Below are positions 1-10,450 of a DNA stretch of 64,000 bases, piece after piece. Source of the stretch: Trichobilharzia regenti (taxonomy: Eukaryota; Platyhelminthes; Trematoda; Strigeidida; Schistosomatidae). The stretch is from contig OX235263.1 in the NCBI GenBank assembly GCA_944472135.2, forward strand, positions 88,320,721-88,384,720, in the 5' to 3' direction. The position numbers and the translations under genes were made by a program. The first letter of the stretch is position 1. Every line of letters starts with the position of its first letter. The notes below the pieces were generated by a model, which saw only the letters and a program-made list of their open reading frames with translations, was not told where the DNA came from and made no database searches.

Positions 1-74
1 TTGTTCACATTTATTTATTCATGCTATTCACATGAACTTTATAATCAGACTAGATGAAAAATAATTACTGGCAG

Positions 75-340
75 GTATTGGTTTTTTGTAGGGATTTTGT
101 GAGGCTAGATGGAGGATTTCATCATGCAGTGATATCAGTTAGAGAGAGAGAACTACTGGAAAACCTGCCACAGGGAGTACTGGACAGCGGCTTCTTCTGA
201 GTTTGGGATTCTTCTTCACCACACACCCACACCATCGGGTGCTCGACTTGTAACCAGAAGGGCGTACTGGTTTCGAACCCCAAAGTGTGTGTGTGTGTGT
301 ACTGATGAAAAGTCACAAAGTAGGACGAAAAATTTCCTTT
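75..340. mobile_element. Family B SINE, inverted head-to-head pair
   Basis: Positions 75-240 are a minus-strand copy running from the 3' tail (TATTGGTTTTTTGTAGGG) through the ribozyme region. At about 240 it switches to plus orientation, with CTTGTAACCAGAAGG, a B-box-like TTCGAACCCC and a decayed hammerhead (CTGATGAAAAG and GAAA). A (TG)n run at 285-302 sits between the B box and the ribozyme. The open frame across it is a repeat shadow. The flanks show no clear target duplication. Confidence 0.7.
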
Positions 341-378
341 GTTAGTCTTTAGGGGTGTTTCTCATTAATTATTTTTTA

Positions 379-907
379 CAGGATTTCATCATGAACTGAC
401 ATCGGTTAGAGAACCAGTGAAAAACATGCAGGAAGTATTCGACAGTCAACTCTTTCGTCTGCTTAGTTCATAACTCTTCAGAATTATGCACCAGCCGACA
501 CAGTTCGAATCAAGCTAGTTACTTGAGGTCCCACTGGGAAGTCGGGACCACTGAGGTACACTAGGTCGGGTGTTGGGACAAATACTCACCATCGATGACA
601 TTCGATAGTCCCAGTGTCTCACTACGCCATCAGTTGGAAGAAGGTGGAATAGATCAGTTGGTCATTGGATCAGTCGGGTCCCAGTAACCTGATGGTCTAC
701 AAGCTTACCTTGTAATTAGAAGGTCCTGGCTTGGAACCTTGTCAATGAGTGAATGTATAGTGATCATAAAGATTCTCGAACTGGGGAGATGAAACAGCTA
801 GCTGTCCCGTACTCCCTCACAGGTTTTCCAATGGTCTTCTAACCAATGTCAGTTTATTATGAAATCCTGTAACCAATCAATGAGATCCCTATAAACCGAT
901 ACTTGAA
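379..907. mobile_element. Family B' composite SINE, inverted pair, copy 1
   Basis: The left arm is in minus orientation (GGATTTCATCATGAACTGAC onward). The right arm is in plus orientation, with an A-box region near 690, a B-box-like CTTGGAACCTTG near 735, a ribozyme-like segment near 775-815 and the tail ATCCCTATAAACCGATACTT. The internal junction CGAATCAAGCTAGTTACTTG recurs, reverse-complemented, in the copy at 5382-5923. The two are nearly identical over about 520 bp. Confidence 0.8.
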
Positions 908-967
908 CGTATTCGTTTTTAACTCAATTTTGACTTTTCACTTGAGTGACTGAACTCAAGTGTCTGG

Positions 968-1145
968 CTTGTGTTGACATATTGGCTCAAGTGGTCTAGT
1001 GGATAATACTTTGGCGTTTGAAACGATGGGTACTGGGTTCGAGTGATTATGGTAATAACATTACTCACTGGCTGATGAGTTTCAGTTAGGACGAAATGCG
1101 CACATCCTGGATTCCACTGCTAGTCGCCTCTCACCAAACTACTTC
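968..1145 (+). mobile_element. Family A (Sm-alpha-like) SINE, partial
   Basis: The tRNA-derived head has A-box GGCTCAAGTGGTCTAGTGG and B-box GGGTTCGAGTG. It is followed by a hammerhead core, CTGATGA at 1072-1078 and GAAA at 1093-1096, and by CCTGGATTCCACTGC. The 5' strand of stem I (CATCCAG) is missing and stem II is mismatched, so this ribozyme is probably dead. The 3' tail stops shortly after the ribozyme. Confidence 0.8.
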
Positions 1146-1339
1146 AAAATTTTTAATTAATTTGAATGTATATTGATTTGGTCACTTGGATATATCCAGT
1201 GTCGTGAGTGTCTAGATACAGTCAGGTTTACAATGTGTGTTCACCAAGTCACGTGACTTGTAATCGCTATACACTCTGAAATGATGTTAAATGGTTGGAG
1301 ATGTTTTCATTAGGTAGTCATGCACCTAGATTTCGCATT

Positions 1340-2175
1340 AGTTAGCACTTTTCGTCAGGAAGGTGTATCTCAGATTATAAAGGGAGTGATTGACATCTTA
1401 CTTACTCCTACAATTCGTTAACTCTCGTATTCTGCCTATTATTCTCTATTGTTCCGTCTTAGTTTTTCCTAAGCCACTGAAGAAAGACTATACCTTATTA
1501 CGCAGGATGGTAAAGGTTATCAGCAGGGTAAGCTACGGGTCACTTAACTAGCTTGTTAATATTCTGGTCGACAGGCAATTGAACTCATATGAAAAATGGG
1601 CTTAATCCATTTTATCTAACTCACAACACTCTCTTCATTCACAACTTGCCCCTTGTATCTCATCAGGCAGAACCTGAAGCCTATATAGAAAACTATATGC
1701 TCGCACTAGCAAGTACAAAAACTCAACCATACCCTACTTACTTGGCTCGTGTTCTGTGCGATAAAGAAAGCATTAGCTGTGAGAAGTATAACTTATTAAA
1801 TAGTCAGTAGAACAACTGGATCTCGTCTTTCCAACTCATATCATTTATGGGTACAACGTTTTTCTTTCTTTCCTTTCCTTTTCTCTCTCTCTTCTTTCCT
1901 TTTATGTGCTGCTTTGTTTCTTTCTTCTGCTTACGCCAGTAAATATGCTAGAACCTACTTTTCCAGCACCTTCAAACACTTTGTTTAATTTTGGCTTTGC
2001 TGCCGACATGCTAATATGTTGTTGTCAAAACTAACTGAGATTACCCTTAATCTATGTAGAATTTTATTTTATTGTTAATTTACTAACTGGATGCAATACT
2101 GTAGTGAAAAGCTGAGAATTCCATTCTGTACCGCAAGTACTGTTTTGGAATAAAGCTATTATTATTATTATTCTG
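1340..2175 (+). mobile_element. CR1/jockey-like LINE, 3' fragment
   Basis: This is the 3' part of a non-LTR retrotransposon. The decayed RT C-terminal region at 1390-1570 resembles 12300-12560. The conserved C-terminus of the ORF is readable at 1690-1810, ending CEKYNLLNSQ-stop. A pyrimidine-rich 3' UTR follows and ends at GGAATAAAGC plus an (ATT)n tail at 2156-2173. The 3' UTR is almost the same as 50698-51225. It is 5'-truncated and has no intact RT. Confidence 0.75.
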
Positions 2176-2184
2176 AGTGATTCT

Positions 2185-2300
2185 AACCCGTATTGCCCAG
2201 TGCTTCAGTAGGAGATGTTACTACTGAGCTATATGGCATTTCTACTGACCGTCTGTAGGACAGGAACTCATACACTAACTAGTCACTAGGGTGTAATCAA
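2185..2300 (-). mobile_element. Degraded tRNA-derived SINE, family E-like
   Basis: The reverse complement shows an A-box-like TAGCTCAGTAGTAACATCT, a B-box-like GGGTTAGAATC, and the CTGTAGGAC motif seen in the family E heads near 10680 and 56690. It is short and diverged. Confidence 0.4.
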
Positions 2301-2359
2301 TCTATAATGCATCTCATCCTTGTTGTCGGTGCAGACTGTATAGAAATCTAGGCAGTGAA

Positions 2360-2800
2360 GTTCAACAATAATAGTTTTTTACGACCAGAACCGAGTCGTT
2401 GTGGTCTGAACTCAGGAAAATGATGTATGAATCCCGCTCTATAGCTGTCCGAAGACAGCAAAAAGACGCTTATTCGTGATTCTATACAACAATAATAACA
2501 CTGACAACTCAAAATTACCTCAACAATGCATTTAAACAGCCAGCAATACAGACAAGGTAGCTTCCTAAGTACAAAACAAGCCCTGTAGAACAAAATTAGC
2601 TCGCATCTTAGAATCAAGCAAAATATTCCCAACCGAATTGGTATCAAAACTCTGTCTAAAAGAATCAAACATCAACGCCTCCCACAGAGAGTCGACTCAA
2701 ACAAAGTCAAATCATCATGAAACGACACATTATCAGGGTATCTCACAACCACGAGGAGAAGCATTAAAAATTAGAGGCTAAACAGTCGCAGAGACAAATC
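2360..2800. mobile_element. Possible LTR remnant
   Basis: No gene is seen. The ACGACCAGAACC... and CTCAAAATTACCTCAACAA segments align in the same order with 20925-21130, which flanks a Gypsy-like internal fragment. Both may be copies of one LTR. The minus-strand open frame here (2348-2668) has no recognisable motif. Confidence 0.4.
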
Positions 2801-3088
2801 ACGGGGATCAAATCAATACATAATAGATATACAAGTGTCAGATCAATGCTACTCAATGTAAGAGAAAAACGGATAATGATTACAAAGTTAGCTGAGACAT
2901 TCCAATAAGAATCAATATTATGATCAGATCATTCAGGAGGAATTTTTGAAACAGTTGTTCCTTTAATTGAATTTTAGATTTCCCCGTCAATTGATTGGAC
3001 CGAAGTGCTCGGTCTCAGGTTGAAATGTCGGCTTCTTGAGCAGATGCTTCGGGCTTTTAATTAGTATTTAATTGATGGATGGTGACTA

Positions 3089-3152
3089 GCAGTGGAGTCC
3101 AGGTTAACGCACATTTCGTCCTACTTGGGACTCGTCAGATGGATGTACCTGC
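3089..3152 (-). ncRNA. Hammerhead ribozyme, family A, left arm
   Basis: The reverse complement reads GCAGGTACATCC, core CTGACGA, stem II GTCC-loop-GGAC, GAAA, and CTGGACTCCACTGC. The core is intact. The stem III closing base is changed (AAC instead of ATC before the cleavage site), and stem I has one mismatch next to the core, so activity is doubtful. Confidence 0.75.
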
Positions 3153-3370
3153 ATTTCTTAGTGAGTGATGATGTTCGCACCGAGGCTCGAACCCAGTGCC
3201 CATAATCAATCGATGGGAAAATCTAAAATTCAATTAAATCAATGTGACCTGTTGCACAAGACGTGGCTCTCGTAGCCCAAGTGGTCTAGTGAATAACGCT
3301 TTGGCGTTTGAAACTGAGGGCGCCGGGTTCGAGCCTCGGTGGGAACACCATCACTGACTCACTGGGGAAT

Positions 3371-3437
3371 GCAGGTACATCCGGCTACCGACGAGTCCCA
3401 AATAGCACGAAATATGCTTTATCCTGGATTCCACTGC
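3371..3437 (+). ncRNA. Hammerhead ribozyme remnant, family A, right arm
   Basis: The flanking stem I arms are kept (GCAGGTACATCC / CTGGATTCCACTGC). The core reads GGCTACCGACGAG, a 3-nt-longer variant of the canonical form, and stem II is GTCC/GCAC with one mismatch. It is probably inactive. Confidence 0.7.
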
Positions 3438-3459
3438 TAGTCACCATCCACCACTTAAG

Positions 3460-4400
3460 TCGTTCTGTTACATTGATGAACAGTCATTGTCACATAATTT
3501 GTCGCCACTTATAAACAATTATTTTTAATACAGATGTCATGAGTTGTTTGGGCGACAGTGGCTAACAGAAGGAAACAAGAACATCTGTCTCGACCTAGAT
3601 TGGTTCTCATCAACCAAATGTACCTTCCATCCCCGTGATCAGTGGTGTTTTCATAAATGAGACTCAGATCCATCACCCTTATCTCGATTGAACCACTGAA
3701 GTCACCTCTTGTTTGGAAGCGGGATACTGTGTGTTTGTTGACATACCGGACCCCAGTATGGCAGCTTCACCGATGTCTTGAGGTTGTCATTGTTCAGTAG
3801 CTTGATAGGTAATGCTTTTGAGTTTTAAACTATCGATGCATGGTTCAGGTCTCTGTGTGGAGGGGGGCAGGACACGTCTCAATGATCCCATTATTAACCA
3901 CTATCATCCAAATTATTTGATATTCTTTGATCGTCGATTAATCAATATAAAAATATACATCAACCAATCAGAAGTTGACAAGACAAATCGATAGCATTTT
4001 ACGACATTTTTGAATAGATCAACCTATTTAAAGTATTTGTTGTATATTATCAAGGGTAATTGAATAGTATTTATTAATTATGACGACATACATTAGAGTC
4101 TAGAAATGCCACTCGAAAAAAAGTCATTTGTGAAAATTTTCACAAAAACTGAAAATTTTGGTGAACATGAAATATCACAATTCAGTTGAACGATCGTCTA
4201 AATGGCCTAGAACAACCAATGGTAATCGTCGGGTAGAAGAAGGCGTCTGTTATTTAGAAAAATTGTCATTACAAGTGACACAGGATAGCAGCATTTAATT
4301 TGTTGTGCAAATATCCAAACGGTGCTACAACGTCATTCATGCATGGCGTTGACACTGAAAGGGTTAGAATATAGTTTGTTCCTCAAGACCATTCGACAGG
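3460..4400. other. Intergenic, nothing recognised
   Basis: AT-rich sequence with many stops in all frames. A vague tRNA-like string near 3800-3860 (GTAGCTTGATAGGTAATGC) is too weak to call. No RNA gene or protein gene is seen. Confidence 0.5.
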
Positions 4401-4419
4401 CTGTTCTATCGGTCTGTGA

Positions 4420-4860
4420 CACTTTATGTATGTGGTACAATGAAAAGATCTGAGAAACCAAAAGATGACTTCCAAGTAAGGAAAACGAAAACGAAGTGTA
4501 TCTCAGCATGTGTTTTTCAATTTTCCTTAAAGTGGGAGTGCAGCAATGAGTCCTGGCTAGCCCTCTTGAAAAGTATTTGTATACAATTCCTTTTGTGTGT
4601 TTTTGGATTGTTACTGTTGTAATTCAGTATTTGGTCTGTATGAGTTGATTTTCTATAAACTTGAATTTCTAATTCCCCCGTGGTTGTTCGGTTGACTAAG
4701 ACATCCAAAAATGAGCTTTTGCTCTTAGACACCTCTTCTCTTGTGAATTTTAAGAATCCAATATTGTGGGTTTCAATGTCAAACTAGATAGCATTATCAG
4801 TGCTGATTTCTGACTAAATGAATTAGCATGCTATTCTAGACAGTGTTTATTTTCAGAGGG
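4420..4860 (-). pseudogene. Penelope-like element fragment (RT downstream region)
   Basis: The minus-strand frame at 4517-4732 encodes SFLDVLVNRTTTGELEIQVY, then KSTHTDQILNYNSNNP. This is the RT-to-connector segment of a PLE and matches the plus-strand PLE at 32596-32784 (FLDVLVKRTTTGEL..., TDQILNYNSNNP). The frame is open for 71 codons. No YVDD or GIY-YIG portion is visible around it, so this is a short truncated copy. Confidence 0.75.
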
Positions 4861-4861
4861 G

Positions 4862-5368
4862 TCAACTGAATGATATTTATACTTCATCTAGAATCTTCAT
4901 GTCTATTGGTGATCGATAGTAGGTCTCATGATGCAATGCTCTTTGAACTGAAGCACAAAGCAAACCATTTTGATAATTCTGCGTCTCTCTGTGCAGGAAT
5001 CCACGACATTTGATAAGAAGCAAATTATAAAAAGTTCAAAAGTATATTTTAAGACCCCAAAATATAACAGAAGAACAGTTGGGACATACTGACGGTCACT
5101 CATAACCAAGCCTTTTCTAAAGTTTAGTAGAAGCTTATGCATCAGAAGGTTGTTAACGCTTTGAATACACGCTGGAGTAAACAGTACCATTAGAGATCAT
5201 GTTTTAATTAATTAAAACAAAACAGACGAGACAGATTACACGCAGTGTGCAGATAGAACTTTTTCGCAGCCAATGTTTTTTAAACAGGCCGCCAGTACCC
5301 GTTTATTTGTTTTTTTTTCATTGTCAAATCTTTTTACCAGTACACACCTTTTCTTTCTAAACTTATTA
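4862..5368. other. Intergenic, nothing recognised
   Basis: A 95-codon minus-strand open frame (4903-5190) has no motif I can place. The region may be decayed PLE 3' sequence. It is AT-rich. Confidence 0.4.
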
Positions 5369-5936
5369 ATTATTGATTTTTTAGTATTAGTTTATAGGGA
5401 TCTCATTGACTGGTTACAGGATTCCATCATCAGTTGATATCGGTTAAAGGACCATTGCAAAACCACCACGGAGTAATGGACAGCTAGCTGTTTCATCTCC
5501 CCAGTTCAGGAATCTTCATTATCACTATATACTCATTCACTGATAAGGTTGGAAGCCAGAACCTTCTAATTACAAGCCTAGTCAGCTTGTAGGCCATCAG
5601 GTTACTGGGACCCGACTGATCCAATGACCAACTGATGTATTCCACCTTCTTCCAACTGATGGCGTAGTGAGACACTGGGACTATCGAATGTCATCGATGG
5701 TGAGTATTTGTCCCAACACCCGACCTAGTGTACCTCAGTGGTCCCGACTTCCCAGTGGGACCTCAAGTAACTAGCTTGATTCGAACTGTGTCGGCTGGTG
5801 CATAATTCTGAAGAGTTATGAACTAGGCAGACGAAAGAGTTGACTGTCGAATACTTCCTGCATGTTTTCCACTGGTTCTCTAACCGATGTCAATTCATGC
5901 TGAATTCCTGTAACAAATTATTGATTATTGATTTTT
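5369..5936. mobile_element. Family B' composite SINE, inverted pair with 13-bp TSD, copy 2
   Basis: The insertion spans 5382-5923 and is bounded by the direct repeat ATTATTGATTTTT at 5369-5381 and 5924-5936. Internally it is the reverse complement of the composite at 379-907, including the same arm junction. The arms are head-to-head, with tail sequence at both outer ends and the tRNA-like head in the middle. Because a target duplication encloses the whole composite, it was inserted as one unit. Confidence 0.85.
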
Positions 5937-6570
5937 GTTCAAATATAAACCAATGTTAAGGTCATTTGCTTTTTATTTTGATTAGCTGTTGAACATCAGT
6001 CAAACAGAGAGAGACACATCGATGTCAATCATAAGTTGATATACCTTCTTCTTCTTCTACTTCTTTACAGGACAATTCAATATGCGCATACATTATATAC
6101 ACATTTTGACATTTTTGTTTTTGTAAGTTTAAGAAAAATGAAGTGTAAATTGTCCAATTTTGTGTGCGTGTGTGCGTCGGCGTGGGCGTACGCACATTAT
6201 GACACAAACATATTTCCTAATGCAAGTCTTATTACGTCGCTTTTAAGAGAGACTTTTCTATCTGTTTGGTAAGTGACAGATATGTGAGTGCTGCTGTGTG
6301 CGTGTATGTGTGTACTTCCGTACGTGCATGTACGTGTGTGTGTGTGCGTACGCATGTGTGTACACCTTTGACTCAAACTTCATTGTCTATTGAGGAGGCC
6401 TCTTAAAACTGTTTATTCACACAAATAAAACTGTGTCAGTCAGGAGAATTATAAAACAATCCATATTACACTTATATGAGGGTTATTTGAGTACATTCCT
6501 CTTTTGTGTAAAGCGATAGCCGAAGTAATATACAAACACAGAAAGAATTTAAACAAAGGAAAACTCAAAT
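5937..6570. repeat. Low-complexity AT- and GT-rich spacer
   Basis: GT/GTGC-rich runs occur at about 6165-6365. The opposed open frames here translate simple sequence. No gene was found. Confidence 0.6.
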
Positions 6571-6699
6571 TCTATGCGTTTCTATGCTTGTAAGATGATT
6601 ATGGTTATATACCACCTCGTAGACTATAAGCAATGCGAACCCCTGATGCATTCACGACAATCAAATCTAATCGATAGTAAATCAAAACAAGTGATGATT

Positions 6700-6745
6700 C
6701 AGCGAAGAGACTCTTTTCAACAAATTTATCATCAAGCTGTACAGC
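6700..6745 (-). ncRNA. Hammerhead-like terminal motif of PLE-1
   Basis: The reverse complement reads GCTGTACAGCTTGATGATA, then GTTGAAAAGAG, then CTCTTCGCTGAA. The pairing CAGC / GCTG brackets a TGATGA-like core and a GAAA box, in the same order as motifs at 20731, 28700, 38920 and 56040. The central stem is poor, so it is called hammerhead-like only. Confidence 0.5.
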
Positions 6746-7699
6746 CGTATATATATGTGGTTTTTAAGAAGTTATATCCGGTGAGGGAATTGAATCATAG
6801 GTGTGAATGCATAAAGTAGTGATAATAGTATGAAATGCAATTAAAAACTAAAATGTTTGTGATTATAATCATACGTAAATGTCAAATGGCAAAGCAAATT
6901 AATGTCGTATATAGAATAATTCATAGGATGGATAAAACTTGAAAAAGGGTGTGCAATTATAGGATTAGTAGACAAATCGAATAAAATAAAGAAGATACGT
7001 AATACTGTGCGAAATTTGTGTTATGTACTGGTCGAGAATTTAATAGTCCTGACGCAAGAAGGCGGAAATCAGAAGACCACTAGGTTTGCGATGATACTTC
7101 TATTTTCCAAACACAAAGAGAAGCAATAAGTGGTATCACACCAAAGTGTCACACAAGATTGTGTGAGCGAAATATATATGAATGTCCAGACAAGTGTGTG
7201 AACAAATCAATAGACAGTCTTAACATGAATGGCTAATTATAATGGAGTATCGATTCATATATACATAGCAAAATATAGCAGACATGTCAACGACCACACA
7301 TATAATATGGATATATGTCACCAAGCAACGGACTGTCAACAAACACTAATATTATATATAATATAAGGGAATATACCTTGTTGAAGGAGACAGGTTCATC
7401 AAAGTGAAATGGTCACAGACTCAGCGAGCAAACGGAAAGAGAGACCACCATACACATATATATATATTTTTATATATATATGGATACATATCAATTTGAT
7501 AGCATAGAATTTAACGTTGTAAAAAAAGAATTGATTTAGAATGACAGGTGAGTGGAACAAATGGAATAATACCGGGGACAGTTCAAAGTGAGAGTAGTAA
7601 TAGTAACAGTTGACGTAATAAGGAAGAGTGCACAAATTGAATAGACAAAATGAAAAATTGGTAGAGCCAAAATATGATTGGGGATTACCATACTTTAGC

Positions 7700-8417
7700 A
7701 TAGAGGGATTAAGACCATGAAAGTTAGACTGGTTGAACGAACTTTTTCTGCACACAGAGATCTGGCTTTTCTGTTTCGATAGCCAAAGATGGCTTCAGCA
7801 ATACAGATGAGTCGGGTACGTAGCGATTAGGGTAAATTACTCTTTGCCTCTTAGATGACTTTAAAGGCAGAGACTATAGAAATAAGGTGATCATTATCGA
7901 CCAGATGTTCAATGATCGCGTTTCTTATTGCTCCACTTCCACCTCTTCGTAACCATGCAGGATAGTGTTCTTGCACTCTCTTAGACAAAACTCGAGTTGA
8001 ACGACCAATATACCTAGCTCCCCACAAGCAGGTGAATTGATAAACACACATAGAGTTGGTCAACAGTAGGATCTTGTCCTTCAGATTATTGAACAGTAAT
8101 GGTCGGCTAGTAAAGGCTATTCTCAGAGATGCAGCAAGGAATGTTCTTTCCAGGGACTGTGATATTCTTCGTTTCATGATATAGGAAGCTGAGTTCCCTT
8201 TGAATTCCAAGCTTGTGTAAAGTATTTTCTTAGGTACGGTTGATAAGTCACGTTTCAAAGGATTTGAATGTATATTCTTATCTATAAAACGTGGTGGAAA
8301 TCCATTTTCTATTAGGATTTTTCTCCAAAATGTATAACTCATCTCCCACAGTATCAGGGCTACGTATGCTCCGAATACGAGTAGCAGGAGACCGGACCAG
8401 GTTTCATTTTCGACCAA
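7700..8417 (-). pseudogene. PLE-1 connector and GIY-YIG endonuclease
   Basis: The frame 8417-7851 (188 codons) has the connector LIENGFPPRFIDKNI, then a GIY-YIG domain at about residues 122-185: CVYQFTCLWGARYIGRSTR, then LSKRVQEHYPAWL and IIEHLVDNDH. After a stop at 7851 the family's conserved end is still readable in another frame to about 7700 (RTRLICIAEAI, PDLCVQKKFVQP). In PLEs this nuclease makes the target nick for reverse transcription. The usual second half of the motif (Y-I-G) is intact, but a stop and frameshift remove the C-terminus. It overlaps the RT frame by 14 bases in a different frame. Confidence 0.85.
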
Positions 8418-8853
8418 TGGGTACCCAGCTGTAGAAATTTGTCAGTTGGCCATTCCATGACAGCTTTCGATAAATCGATCTCTTCAGAGTTCCATCGGTC
8501 CTCCTTGATAAGTTCACATCGAGGAAATGAATGCTAGACTCATTCTCCATTTCGAGCGTGAATGTTATCTCAGGATGGCAGCCATTAAATACATTTAATA
8601 TATTATTCAAGTTATAATCACTATTACAAATAATAAAGGTGTCATCTACATACCTTTTATACATTTGAAAGCTTTGGATTATAGGCTTCAGCTGACCATT
8701 TTCTAGACAGGACATAAAACATTCTGCAAGGAGAGGACCCAAGGGAGAACCCATTGCAATACCATCCTTCTGTCTGTAGATTGTTTCATTGAAAGCACAC
8801 TGTACACTCAATGTACATCGATAGCCACAACGCGGAGTGCAACAAACACACAT
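8404..8853 (-). pseudogene. PLE-1 reverse transcriptase, C-terminal half
   Basis: 149 codons. The order is ETIYRQKDGIAMGSPLGPLL (the RT motif containing GSPLGP), then KRYVDDTFIICNS (catalytic YVDD, both Asp kept), then FTLEMENESSIHFLDVNLSR and DGTLKRSIYRK. These are in the order and spacing of PLE reverse transcriptases. The N-terminal fingers and motif A are absent. A frameshift separates it from the connector and endonuclease frame. It is a broken copy. Confidence 0.88.
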
Positions 8854-8944
8854 ACGATAAAAGCAAAGATGGAAGCCCTAATGTTGACATTTGAGATTTT
8901 ACTGTGTGTCTCAAACAATAATTGGGACATTTTTAAAAATTATT

Positions 8945-9170
8945 TTTCATTCCTCCACGTTGCCCTCAGTGGAATATAGGGAGCTCCAAGCTAGGGGCAT
9001 GAAGTTTCGGTATCAGTGGTGTCTACCTTTACGGGTTGAGGTTGCTACCCTCATGCCCAACCTTCCTTCTTTACAAGTCTTATTACTGGTTAATCGAGGT
9101 AAAGGAGGAGTGCATCTGTGGTTGGGTGGTCGGTGAGTACCCCACCGCTGTGCTACCAACGCAGAGTCGG
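8945..9170 (-). mobile_element. tRNA-derived SINE, family C
   Basis: The reverse complement starts GTTGGTAGCACAGCGGTGGG, an A-box-like head, and continues through AAGGTTGGGCATGAGGGTAG to ATATTCCACTGAGGG. Related copies lie at 18503-18722 (plus) and 53300-53560 (minus, with a clear B-box GGTTCAAACCTCGG). Confidence 0.65.
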
Positions 9171-9284
9171 GACTTCATTTGTTTTTAATTCAGTTTTGAT
9201 ATTTCCGCTGTTTGATCAGCTTTTATCGGCATGTCAGCCACTAGAACGAACACTTTAGAGATGTCTGAGGATTAACGTGAAGTA

Positions 9285-9590
9285 ATTGGGTGGTTCGTTG
9301 GTGACTAATAGTCGAATCCAAGATGGGACTGGTTAACTGGACGCCCCAGCATCTCTCAGTGAGTGATGGTGTTCCCAATGATGCCCTTTTCACAAGTGAT
9401 AGTTCTCGTAGCACAAAGTGTCTAGTGGATAACCGCTGGCGTTTTGAACGAAAGGTGCTAGGTTCGAGTCTCAGGGAGGACACCACCACTCATTGAGGTG
9501 TGCAGGCAGATCCAGATGATAGGTCCCAGGCAGGATGAAATATACATCCTGGGTCCCACTGTTGGTCATCATCGATCAAATTAATAGTCA
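9285..9590. mobile_element. Family A SINE composite, inverted, strongly decayed
   Basis: The left arm (about 9285-9375) is in minus orientation and keeps the sequence flanking the ribozyme but lacks its core. The right arm (about 9390-9590) is in plus orientation, with A-box GTCTAGTGGATAACCG, B-box GGTTCGAGTC and a degenerate ribozyme (GATCCAGATGATAGGTCCC, GATGAAA). It is an older member of the same head-to-head class. Confidence 0.65.
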
Positions 9591-9989
9591 GAACGCTTGG
9601 CAGTAATATAAAATATACGCTTAAGTTTTAAATGACCTTCACAAACATTTAATTCACTTATAAGTCTAAAGTGCCAGCAACCAATGAGAGTGCAGCCTTG
9701 ACAAAGAGAGCAAAATACGAAAAGTACTGCGTAAAACAATCGATAAAACACCTTTAAAACGACCAAATTTAAAGAATGTGATATGGCAATCTGTACTGTT
9801 AAATCCTGAACTCTACATACGGAAGATGCTTGTTCATAGGTCATTGAAACTACAAGAACTCTAGTTTGTCTCAACATTTGATGAACAGTTTTTAAGACGC
9901 TTAAAATATCCATCTGCACATCAAAATAAGAACAAACACACACTTCATATAAGAGACTCTTTACAAAGAATTATCTTCCTTGCACCTAT

Positions 9990-10235
9990 GTTGGTTTCAG
10001 GATTTCATCATGAAATGACATCGGTTAAATGACCATTGGAAAACCTTGGGGTTTCGGACAGCTGTTCCGTTAGACTAGTTTGAGACCCTTCAGCAGTACG
10101 AACCCCTCACTGCCAGGGCTCGAAGCCAGGACTTTCTAGTTACAATGCAAGTTCGTAGACAATTAGGTCACTGTAACCCTATCCAATGGTCCATGAACTC
10201 CAAATTCTGCCAATTCATGATTTAGTGCGACCACC
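9990..10235 (-). mobile_element. Family B SINE, minus copy
   Basis: Left to right it shows the 3' tail (GGATTTCATCATGAAATGAC), a ribozyme region (core reads CTGAAGG on the minus strand, near 10087-10093), the B-box complement near 10115 and the A-box region near 10160. It ends in the 5' part (CCAATTCATGATTTAGTGCG). The ribozyme is degenerate: the GAAA position reads GGAAC. Confidence 0.75.
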
Positions 10236-10310
10236 ACACTTTTAATGACACATCTTTGGATTTAATACTTTTGTTGCTATGGTAATATCTTTATTATTTA
10301 TACATACGAG

Positions 10311-10360
10311 TGTACAGCTTGAGAATGATGACGCTGACAAGAGTAATTCTTCATTGAAAG
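10311..10360 (+). other. Weak PLE terminal-like motif
   Basis: TGTACAGCTTGA, then GATGACGCTGACAAGAG, then TTCTTCATTGAAAG resemble the termini at 6700 and 20731 in order. The GAAA and CTTCGCTG boxes are mutated. A decayed relic is possible. Confidence 0.3.
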
Positions 10361-10450
10361 CCTCATGTTCTGCAAATGACCTAAAAGGGGTTTTTGCAAT
10401 GTATTGATTTTGAAGGTGTATATAAACAGCCATTAAAGTGGTAGCTTCTA

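Larger units (their letters stand above)
2962..3457. mobile_element. Family A SINE composite, inverted head-to-head
   Basis: The left arm (2962-3200) is a minus-strand unit running from its 3' tail (AATTGAATTTTAG) through the ribozyme to the B-box. The right arm (3200-3457) is plus strand. It starts in the tail of a preceding unit (AATCAATCGATGGG), crosses the unit junction CCTGTTGCACAAG, then reads A-box, B-box and ribozyme before ending at CATCCACCACTTA. The same architecture is present, in inverted orientation, at 21853-22399. Confidence 0.8.
6590..8870 (-). mobile_element. Penelope-like retroelement, 5'-truncated (PLE-1)
   Basis: Reading the minus strand, 8853 to 8404 is the C-terminal half of the reverse transcriptase. 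8417 to about 7700 is the connector and GIY-YIG endonuclease. A long 3' region follows to about 6590, with a terminal hammerhead-like motif at 6700-6745. The 3' region matches 37640-37960 (for example GATTATAATCACAAACAT and TATGCATTCA). The 5' half of the RT is missing, and the 5' side abuts a family C SINE at 8945. Confidence 0.85.

Noticed and set aside
2348..2668. Minus-strand 106-codon frame as a host gene
   Set aside because: Composition is Cys- and Leu-rich with no domain, and the DNA aligns with LTR-like sequence at 20925-21130.
8950..9170. Hammerhead in family C (CACTGATACCGAAAC)
   Set aside because: The space between CTGAT and GAAA is too short for a stem II, and the other copies do not keep it.
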